This document shows positions 1 to 4,473 of a DNA stretch of 5,584 nt, piece after piece; positions within the stretch are counted from its first letter, which is position 1, and every line of letters begins with the position of its first letter. Under the pieces are notes generated by a model that saw nothing but the letters and a program-made list of their open reading frames with translations, had not been told where the DNA came from and searched no databases. This DNA is from Candidatus Binatota bacterium (GTDB taxonomy: Bacteria; Desulfobacterota; Binatia; Bin18): contig WTHE01000102.1 in assembly GCA_011523315.1 (NCBI GenBank), forward strand, positions 1-5,584, in the 5' to 3' direction. Made by a program: the position numbers and the translations under genes.

Positions 1-140
1 GCGTCCGGCGGCTGACACGCCGGCCGTGCGGACAGTCGTCACAGTTCACAAGACTCCTCGACATGGAGGTTCTTCTACGCGCGGGGAGGGACCGAGTCAA
101 TTGCGGCGGACGGATGGAATGAACAGACGCAATGGACTCA

Positions 141-326
141 TAAGTGGCGTCTCAGTTTGAAAATGGGCGCCTTGTCTCATCCCCAGCAGCCCGCTCTGCC
201 TGCATCAACCACGCCCGGAAAATCCCCCTCAATCCCCCTTTGGCAAAGGGGGAAGCGCGGAAGCGCAGGGGGATTTCTTGGCAGGATGTACTCTCCCAGG
301 GAAGAAATTCAAACTGAGGCACTACC
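141..326. mobile_element. Putative MITE-like element with terminal inverted repeats
   Basis: The 11-mer CTCAGTTTGAA at 151-161 returns as its perfect reverse complement TTCAAACTGAG at 308-318. The match continues imperfectly outward, with AGTG at 143-146 against CACT at 320-323. The hexamer GACTCA lies just outside both ends (135-140 and 327-332), as a target-site duplication would. The interior carries no gene but has a strong fold at 220-276, described separately. Ends, symmetry and size fit a non-autonomous miniature element. No transposase is present, and a third GACTCA at 358-363 weakens the duplication argument. The exact ends are inferred. Confidence 0.4.
220..276. repeat. Three-armed inverted-repeat structure with C5/G5 tracts
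   Basis: An outer stem pairs AAATCCCCCT (220-229) with AGGGGGATTT (267-276). Inside it lie two further hairpins: CCCCCTTT (234-241) with AAAGGGGG (245-252) around a 3-nt loop, and GCGC (255-258) with GCGC (263-266) around a GGAA tetraloop. Together they can form a compact three-way junction in RNA, or a cruciform in DNA. The left arm is a tandem pair, AATCCCCCTC then AATCCCCCTT (221-240). From memory, CCCCCTTTGGCAAAGGGGG-type cores are dispersed intergenic repeats in several bacterial lineages. I place no gene here. Confidence 0.65.
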
Positions 327-341
327 GACTCAAAATATTGC

Positions 342-370
342 TTGACAAAAATCAGGAGACTCAATAGGAA
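342..370 (+). promoter_or_regulatory. Weak sigma70-like promoter candidate
   Basis: A perfect -35 hexamer, TTGACA, lies at 342-347. After a 17-nt spacer the -10 position (365-370) reads TAGGAA, which matches TATAAT at only three positions. It would point toward the XRE gene with a long leader of about 225 nt. The -35 is good and the -10 is poor, so this may be a chance match. Confidence 0.25.
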
Positions 371-544
371 GCGGAAAAATCGCAGTTTTTCCTCAAAATC
401 CTAGAATCGGGACTGCGCCAAAAAGGGTGGAAAAAGAGCCCTTTAGGCCCTCTTTCGGGGAAATTTTCTCATGGGGTATTGTTTTGGAAGGTTCAGGGCT
501 GTAGGTGCTGAATTCTGTTGGTATCAGCTTCATCTGAAGGGAGC

Positions 545-567
545 GAAATGAGAAATTTTCTCGTTTC
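545..567. promoter_or_regulatory. Operator-like palindrome upstream of the XRE gene
   Basis: GAAA (545-548), one mismatched base, GAGAAA (550-555), a central T, TTTCTC (557-562), one mismatched base and TTTC (564-567) form a 23-bp interrupted palindrome. It ends 33 bp before the start of the XRE/HigA-like gene. The right part, GAAATTTTCTC (552-562), has an exact second copy at 460-470. HigA-type regulators commonly bind palindromes in their own promoter, so an autoregulatory operator is a reasonable guess. No clear -35/-10 pair overlaps it. Confidence 0.35.
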
Positions 568-600
568 AAGACCAAAGCGGGCCTGAGAGAGGATACAGCC

Positions 601-858
601 GTGGTGAAAGAGGCCCAATACCGGCCGGACTACGCCGTCCCGCCAGGATCGGTCCTGGAGGAACGCCTTGCGGAACACAGTATCTCGCACGCCGAGTTCG
701 CCCGGCGCTGCGGCCGTTCCGCAAAGCTCATCAGCGAGATCATTGCAGGCAAGGCTCCACTTGAGCCGGCGACTGCGCTGCAATTCGAGAAAGTCCTGGG
801 CGTCGATGCGGGCATCTGGCTCGGTCTCGAAAAAGACTATCATCTGCACCGAGCATGA
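601..858 (+). CDS. XRE/HigA-type HTH protein, truncated form of an HTH-ImmA/IrrE protein
   Basis: This 85-residue DNA-binding protein has a helix-turn-helix at about residues 28-48 (ISHAEFARRCGRSAKLISEI) followed by AGKAPLEPATALQFEKVLGV. That is typical of the HigA-like half of long XRE proteins that carry a C-terminal ImmA/IrrE metallopeptidase domain of some 250-300 residues. The usual opening, Y-x-P-D-Y-A-V-P-P-G, is present. The start is GTG 601, with GAGAGG at 587-592 as ribosome binding site; GTG 604 is an alternative. Full-length relatives continue past this point. Here a TGA at 856-858 stops translation after YHLHRA, yet the same frame beyond it still reads like the family linker, so the gene is probably a nonsense-truncated remnant. 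It may still bind DNA. A stand-alone short HigA antitoxin is possible, but no HigB toxin gene is nearby. Confidence 0.7.
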   Translation: MVKEAQYRPDYAVPPGSVLEERLAEHSISHAEFARRCGRSAKLISEIIAGKAPLEPATALQFEKVLGVDAGIWLGLEKDYHLHRA

Positions 859-933
859 GAGGCTGAGACAGAAGTGACTTCGTGGGTACAGGCATTTCCT
901 CCGAAGGAGCTGAAGCGGGAGGCGACATCATGA
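859..933 (+). pseudogene. Decayed continuation of the XRE-ImmA gene
   Basis: Past the TGA at 856-858 the same frame translates to a 24-residue stretch containing SWVQAFPPKELKR, ending at a TGA at 931-933. From memory, XRE-ImmA relatives have a W-x(3)-FP-x-(R/K)EL segment at just this distance after the HTH half. The homology thus crosses the stop codon, and the rest of the peptidase domain is absent. The terminal TGA overlaps the next gene's ATG (ATGA, 930-933), a translational-coupling arrangement that may be ancestral. Confidence 0.45.
917..922 (+). promoter_or_regulatory. Shine-Dalgarno that fixes the start at ATG 930
   Basis: GGGAGG lies 7 nt before ATG 930. The upstream in-frame GTG at 882 has no comparable site, and its extra 16 residues look unconserved. 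The start at 930 is therefore preferred for the nuclease-like gene. Confidence 0.7.
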
Positions 934-2351
934 GCAGTCCCAGGGCGTCAGAAGCAAGACCGGAGGAAACCCAGTCGGCTCCGCAGTCCACTGAAAAATT
1001 CGACCGGCTGAAGGGCATCCTGCGGACGATGTTTCAGCTCGACCGGGGCGACCTGGACTTCGGGCTGTACATCTTCGGACTGCGCGCCAACTATATGCAA
1101 ACTTTCCGAAACCTGCTGGAAAAAGAAGGCATGCGTGTTGAGCAGGAAACAATCGAATTGCCCGTGACCTGGAACTTTGACAAGAAACCAAACCTGAAAC
1201 TGATCCGCCTCAAAGACGAACAGAAATATGAGCGCTCCGAGGCGCGCGTGACTCTTCCAAACCCCGGCGATATGGATGCTCCTCCCCTCATAACGCTCGA
1301 TCTGTACTCGCAACTGCAATCCGTAGCGTCCGGCGAAGTGTCTTCCGTTTCCTCTACGCAAAAAGCGTCTGTCAAACTTGAGCCGCGCCATACCAGCTTT
1401 TTCAACCAAGCCCGTATGTACGACAAACTGCTGAGGCGAAAACAGCAGAACGGCTGGCACAATCTGGTCATCAGCCAGGAGACGGTCGAACATCTTTTGC
1501 GGGATACAGACTGGTATGCCCTGTATATGCCACCCGAACGGCTGGGTATGACCGACTTTCGGAGCGTGAAGGAACTGGAGGACGTTGCCGTCAATCTCAT
1601 CACCGAATATGCAGACCAATTCTGGCGCAAAGAGCGCCGTCGGTGGGAGCAAGACAATATCGAGGTGGTCACACTGGACGAGGACGATCCTAACAATGTC
1701 AGGGCTTACGAGCTGTCGGTAGACGTAACGCAAGGCCAGCTCATCGACGACATTAACAAACTGGCAACGAATGTCCGGGCAGGTTATTTTCAGAATTTGA
1801 GGCTTGGCGTCATCATGGCAGACACTCACGCCTACCAGCCGCTTCTGTATGTCGGGGCGGATTGCCAAGTCACCGTCCGGCCAGTCGCCCTGGACGAGAA
1901 CGAAAAGACGGTGGTCGAGAGACTGAAGGAGTTGGCCGAAAGCAGCGATCCGTGTTTAGGCGGCAGAGAACTGTACCTGATCCGTAACCTCACGCGCGGC
2001 CGAGGCGTGTCGTTTTTCGACGACTTTGGCTATTACCCCGACTTCATCGTCTGGCTGAACGACGCAGACAGTCAGCATGTCCTCTTCCTTGATCCTAAAG
2101 GGCTGAGCCGGTTCGGGGCCAAAGAACGCAGAAAGGTCGAGTTGCACCACGGCATCAAGGACGTTGAAGAACGGATTCGCAGAACCGACCCTGACCTGTA
2201 CCTCCATGCCTACATCTTGTCCGTCACACCGGCCCACAAGATTGACGACGGCATCCGTCGTGCAAACGACTGGAAAAGAGACGGCGTGTATTTCCTGAAT
2301 GAAGCTGACTGCCTGAAGCAGATTATTGGACACGCATTAAGCGGGGTATGA
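930..2351 (+). CDS. PD-(D/E)XK nuclease protein, apparent Mod-Res fusion remnant
   Basis: This is a 473-residue protein. Residues about 26-47 (FDRLKGILRTMFQLDRGDLDFGLY) resemble, from memory, the extreme N-terminus of large type III-like adenine methylases. From about residue 48 (IFGLRANYMQTFR) to the end it resembles the C-terminal half of the DEAD/DEAH Res partner, including WNFDKKPNLK, MYDKLLRRK, ALYMPPERL and an EDDPN segment near 251-255. Near the C-terminus YYPDFIVWL (368-376) and FLDPKG (386-391) give the D371, D388-x-K390 signature of a PD-(D/E)XK nuclease, all key residues present. I see no Walker A, DEAD/DEAH box or methylase NPPY/DPPY motif. Intact Mod and Res are each usually several hundred residues longer, so an in-frame deletion joining the two genes is the simplest reading. 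It could also be a free-standing nuclease family. It sits between the truncated XRE gene and a small membrane protein. Confidence 0.6.
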   Translation: MSSPRASEARPEETQSAPQSTEKFDRLKGILRTMFQLDRGDLDFGLYIFGLRANYMQTFRNLLEKEGMRVEQETIELPVTWNFDKKPNLKLIRLKDEQKYERSEARVTLPNPGDMDAPPLITLDLYSQLQSVASGEVSSVSSTQKASVKLEPRHTSFFNQARMYDKLLRRKQQNGWHNLVISQETVEHLLRDTDWYALYMPPERLGMTDFRSVKELEDVAVNLITEYADQFWRKERRRWEQDNIEVVTLDEDDPNNVRAYELSVDVTQGQLIDDINKLATNVRAGYFQNLRLGVIMADTHAYQPLLYVGADCQVTVRPVALDENEKTVVERLKELAESSDPCLGGRELYLIRNLTRGRGVSFFDDFGYYPDFIVWLNDADSQHVLFLDPKGLSRFGAKERRKVELHHGIKDVEERIRRTDPDLYLHAYILSVTPAHKIDDGIRRANDWKRDGVYFLNEADCLKQIIGHALSGV

Positions 2352-2377
2352 AACGCTATGCGGACGGAGGAAGAAAG

Positions 2378-2530
2378 ATGTCAGATCATTTTTTGCTGGG
2401 CGTGTTGATTTTCAGTCAAACGGTCGTCTTCGCAATCAGTCTCACGGTTACCTACATCTACCTTGGTCGCGAAGTCCGTTACGTTGCCCAGATCGCAGAA
2501 CGTATTCTCAACCGCGTTGAGGACGCTTGA
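2378..2530 (+). CDS. Small single-pass membrane protein, 50 aa, unknown function
   Basis: The start is ATG 2378, with a strong GGAGG at 2366-2370 and 7-nt spacing. An upstream in-frame ATG at 2348 overlaps the stop of the preceding gene as ATGA but has a poor ribosome site. Residues about 5-30 (FLLGVLIFSQTVVFAISL and on) form one hydrophobic helix, followed by a charged amphipathic tail, REVRYVAQIAERILNRVEDA. No family is recognised. The 26-nt gap to the nuclease-like gene suggests co-transcription. The strong ribosome site and clear membrane helix argue that it is a real gene; its role is unknown. Confidence 0.55.
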   Translation: MSDHFLLGVLIFSQTVVFAISLTVTYIYLGREVRYVAQIAERILNRVEDA

Positions 2531-2604
2531 GGGATGCGGATAGATAGCAAGTAAAAAAACGCTATCGCCCAATTTGATCCCACTGGGCTTGCCAGGGGGT
2601 CGCC

Positions 2605-2634
2605 TTGACAACTAGAATCTCCGTCCGCTAGAAC
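2605..2634 (+). promoter_or_regulatory. Promoter of tRNA-Leu
   Basis: The -35 TTGACA (2605-2610) matches the sigma70 consensus fully. After an 18-nt spacer the -10 TAGAAC (2629-2634) matches four of six positions. Transcription would start near 2641, about 9 nt before the mature tRNA 5' end, as expected for a tRNA promoter. Confidence 0.6.
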
Positions 2635-2649
2635 ACGACTTCCTCACGT

Positions 2650-2733
2650 GCCGGGATGGCGGAATTGGCAGACGCAGTGGATTCAAAATCCACCGCTGGA
2701 GACAGCGTGCGAGTTCGAGTCTCGCTCCCGGCA
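2650..2733 (+). tRNA. tRNA-Leu (anticodon CAA)
   Basis: An 84-nt class II tRNA. The acceptor stem pairs GCCGGGA (2650-2656) with TCCCGGC (2726-2732), with discriminator A2733. The D region reads TGGCGGAATTGGCAGACGC, typical of Leu. The anticodon stem GTGGA/TCCAC (2677-2681/2689-2693) holds the loop TTCAAAA, with CAA at 2684-2686 reading UUG codons. A long variable arm, CGCTGGAGACAGCG, and the T arm GCGAG-TTCGAGT-CTCGC follow. The 3' CCA is not encoded (TTC follows). No copy of its 3' end is found elsewhere in the window. Confidence 0.97.
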
Positions 2734-2805
2734 TTCATGCAATCGGGCGATAGCTGCCTGTGAAACACAGTGGGCCTTGTCAACACGACGGCACGAGGCA
2801 TGTCC

Positions 2806-3870
2806 ATGACACAAGACACATACGAGCTTGAGGATCAGGCCGATCTGATCGAGTTTTACTTTGAGCAGGGCGTGACCGACGGCCTGCCGGTGGTCCCGCC
2901 GACCGAACCGCGGGTGCAGGCCATGCTGGCCGCCACCCGACGGCCCGCCGATGAGGTGATTGCTGCGGTGCCGCCCAACTACGCCGACGCCACGGTCGAG
3001 AAGGTCGCCGTCAACGCCGTCATGGCGGGCTGCAAACCGGCCTATCTGCCGGTGGTGATCGCCGGGGTGCAGGCCATGTGTGATGAACGGGCGAACCTGC
3101 ACGGGGTGCAGGGCACGACGCATACCGCCACGCCCCTGTTTATTGTCAACGGCCCGATTCGCCACCAGCTCGATATCAACTGCGCCACCGGCGTGTTCGG
3201 CTCGGGCTGGCGGGCGAACGCCACAATCGGCCGGGCGCTGCGGCTCATCATGGTCAATATCGGCGGCGCCCAGCCCGGAGAAATCGACAAATCGGCCATG
3301 GGCCACCCCGGCAAATACACCTATTGCATTGGCGAGTATGAGGAGGTCAGCCCGTGGGAGCCGCTGCACGTCGAGCACGGCTATGAACGGCAGCAGAGCA
3401 CAATCAGCGTGTACTGCTGCGACGCGCCCCAGTGCATCAGCAACCACGGCAGCCGGACCGCCCGGGGTATCCTGAGCACGATTGGAGCCAGCATGAGCGT
3501 CGGCTGGAGCGACAAGACGTATTTGTCGGCCAATTATCTGGTCGTCATCGGTCCCGAACACGCCGAAACCATCGCCGCCGACGGCCTGGACAAACGGGCG
3601 GTCAAACGCTTTCTGTACGAGAATGTCCGGCGACCGCTGCACGAGCTGCTGCCCGGCCCGGACGGCAGCGAGGGCCTCAACCCGGAGCGTCTGCCCGGCT
3701 GGCTCGACGCCACCAACACGGCCAGCCTCATTCCAAAAGTCGCCAGCCCGGACAATATCATTCTCGCCGTTGCCGGGGGGACGGCCGGGCGCTTTTCGGT
3801 CCATATGTGTGGCTGGGGAGGTGGCGCGGGCAGCAGCCAGCTTGTCACCGTCCCGATTGACGATAACTGA
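2806..3870 (+). CDS. Conserved protein partnered with the UGSC selenoprotein
   Basis: This 354-residue, probably cytosolic protein has no signal peptide or membrane segment. ATG 2806 is chosen because CGAGG (2794-2798) sits 7 nt upstream; GTG 2770 and ATG 2800 have poorer spacing. The N-terminus reads GVTDGLPVVPPTEPRV (22-37). Striking Gly/Cys-rich blocks follow: HGVQGTTHTATPLFIVNGP (99-117), CATGVFGSGWRANATIGRA (126-144), GHPGKYTYCIGE (166-177), VYCCDAPQCISNHGS (202-216) and MCGWGGGAG (334-342). Cysteines are at 76, 92, 126, 174, 204, 205, 210 and 335, some possibly redox-active or metal-binding. I recognise these blocks as a conserved uncharacterised family that, to my memory, travels with UGSC genes, but I know no proven activity. 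The selenoprotein gene starts 23 nt downstream with its own strong ribosome site, so the two almost certainly form one operon. Confidence 0.8.
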   Translation: MTQDTYELEDQADLIEFYFEQGVTDGLPVVPPTEPRVQAMLAATRRPADEVIAAVPPNYADATVEKVAVNAVMAGCKPAYLPVVIAGVQAMCDERANLHGVQGTTHTATPLFIVNGPIRHQLDINCATGVFGSGWRANATIGRALRLIMVNIGGAQPGEIDKSAMGHPGKYTYCIGEYEEVSPWEPLHVEHGYERQQSTISVYCCDAPQCISNHGSRTARGILSTIGASMSVGWSDKTYLSANYLVVIGPEHAETIAADGLDKRAVKRFLYENVRRPLHELLPGPDGSEGLNPERLPGWLDATNTASLIPKVASPDNIILAVAGGTAGRFSVHMCGWGGGAGSSQLVTVPIDDN

Positions 3871-3880
3871 TCGACCCACA

Positions 3881-3886
3881 GGAGGA
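3881..3886 (+). promoter_or_regulatory. Shine-Dalgarno of the selenoprotein gene
   Basis: GGAGGA lies 8 nt (counting from GGAGG) before ATG 3894. This near-ideal site confirms the start. The GTG at 4197, which gene callers may choose as start of a separate gene, has no such site. Confidence 0.75.
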
Positions 3887-3893
3887 ATCACGC

Positions 3894-4445
3894 ATGGCTA
3901 AACTCTACAACCCGACCGCAGCCCCGGTGCAGGCCAGCGCCTCGCTTGCCGCTCGCGTCCCGGACCTGCGCGGCAAGACGATTGGCTTGCTCGATATCAG
4001 CAAAGCCAAGGGCAATTTCTTTCTCGACCGGCTCGCCGAGCGGCTTGAGGCGCAGTTCCAGCCGGCTGAGATCATCCGGCGCATGAAGCCGACCTTTGCC
4101 CGTCCCGCGCCGACGGAGACGCGCCAGGAGCTGGCCCAGAAGTGCCATCTGATCATCGAAGCCCTGGCCGATTGAGGGTCGTGTACAACGTGCAGTGTGC
4201 ACGACGGAATCTTTTTTGAGAAAGCCGGCATTCCGGCGGCGGTCTTTGCCACCACCGAGTTCAGCAATGCGGCGCGCGCCCAGGCCAAGGCCCTGGGGCT
4301 GCCCGATTTTGAGGTCATTCTGGTTGAGCATCCCATTCAGCCCCTGACCGCAGAGGAGGTCCACGGCCGGGCCGATGCGGTCTTTGCGCAGTTGCTCACC
4401 AGACTGACCGGCGGCCCGTCCCTTGGGTTGCGGGCGGCCGGCTGA
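3894..4445 (+). CDS. UGSC-family selenoprotein (Sec at codon 94, TGA 4173-4175)
   Basis: The frame from ATG 3894 meets TGA at 4173-4175 and continues unbroken to TGA 4443-4445, giving 183 residues with selenocysteine at 94. The sequence around it, EALAD-U-GSCTTCSVHDG (89-105), is the hallmark of the UGSC (seleno)protein family, whose non-Sec members have Cys at this place. Sec94 and Cys97 form a U-x-x-C pair like the CxxC of thiol oxidoreductases; Cys100 is nearby and Cys84 lies in AQKCHLIIEA. Family-like features occur on both sides of the TGA: GKTIGLLDISKAKGN (28-41) and KP..RPAP before it, FFEKAGIPAAVF and HPIQPLTAEEV after it. The halves match one protein in order and in one frame. Likely a soluble redox protein; the substrate is unknown. 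TGA is a true stop for the neighbouring genes, so the code is not reassigned. A nonsense mutation is the alternative but would not explain the exact motif. Confidence 0.92.
4173..4175 (+). other. Selenocysteine codon (in-frame TGA)
   Basis: TGA falls exactly at the U of the UGSC motif, preceded by GAT (Asp93) and followed by GGG-TCG-TGT (Gly-Ser-Cys). Decoding needs tRNA-Sec (selC), SelA, SelB and SelD, none of which lie in this window. Confidence 0.9.
4178..4205 (+). promoter_or_regulatory. Bacterial SECIS candidate directly after the Sec codon
   Basis: Two mutually exclusive hairpins are possible. The first pairs GTCGTGTACA (4178-4187) with TGTGCACGAC (4196-4205), ten pairs including one G-U, around an 8-nt loop. 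The second pairs CGTGCA (4189-4194) with TGCACG (4198-4203), six perfect pairs, around the loop GTG. The second puts a G first in the loop, 19 nt after the UGA. As I recall the bacterial SECIS consensus (short upper stem, G in the first two loop bases, about 16-37 nt from UGA), it fits better. SelB would bind this element. Confidence 0.65.
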
Positions 4446-4473
4446 GTAGGGGCGACCGGCCGGTCGCCCCTAC
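4446..4473. terminator. Perfect 28-bp palindrome, probable bidirectional terminator or dispersed repeat
   Basis: GTAGGGGCGACCGG (4446-4459) is followed at once by its exact reverse complement (4460-4473). The palindrome begins on the base after the selenoprotein stop and contains the stop codon (TAG on the minus strand, 4470-4472) of the convergent reductase. Its position between converging genes suits a bidirectional transcription stop, though it has no T tract on either side. The GTAGGGGCG...CGCCCCTAC ends resemble, from memory, dispersed repeats in several uncultured lineages, so it may be a REP-like element. Confidence 0.65.

Larger units (their letters stand above)
2561..2754. repeat. 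10-bp inverted repeat flanking the tRNA-Leu gene
   Basis: GCTATCGCCC at 2561-2570 and its exact reverse complement GGGCGATAGC at 2745-2754 lie on either side of the tRNA. The left arm can alternatively pair locally, GATAGC (2543-2548) with GCTATC (2561-2566). If both arms were transcribed they could form a stem enclosing the pre-tRNA. However, the predicted start site near 2641 lies downstream of the left arm. Confidence 0.4.

Noticed and set aside
1..64. Minus-strand frame starting at 64 and running off the left edge (21 codons, with a CDDC motif)
   Set aside because: It is too short to judge and has no clear ribosome site. A CCGGCG/CGCCGG hairpin at 5-23 overlaps it, so it may be intergenic.
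373..392. Hairpin GGAAAAA / TTTTTCC
   Set aside because: It is AT-rich with a short stem and lacks terminator features; no gene ends just before it.
433..455. Hairpin AAAGAG / CTCTTT as a terminator
   Set aside because: Only six pairs, an 11-nt loop, no T tract, and no gene upstream to terminate.
882..929. N-terminal extension of the nuclease-like protein from GTG 882
   Set aside because: There is no good ribosome site before 882, whereas GGGAGG sits 7 nt before ATG 930.
948..1868. 306-residue open frame on the minus strand
   Set aside because: It is opposite the nuclease-like gene, which has clear motifs and a strong ribosome site; the minus frame has neither.
2348..2377. Start of the small membrane protein at ATG 2348
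   Set aside because: The ATGA overlap is tempting, but the ribosome site is weak; GGAGG 7 nt before ATG 2378 is better.
2758..2770. Hairpin CTGTG-AAA-CACAG after the tRNA
   Set aside because: A five-pair stem without a T tract is too weak to call a terminator.
2683..3891. 402-residue open frame on the minus strand
   Set aside because: It lies opposite the UGSC partner gene and part of the tRNA. It has no recognisable motif, and a long antisense frame is expected in such GC-rich DNA.
4197..4445. Separate gene starting at GTG 4197
   Set aside because: It has no ribosome site and is the same frame as the selenoprotein; it is only the part after the Sec codon.
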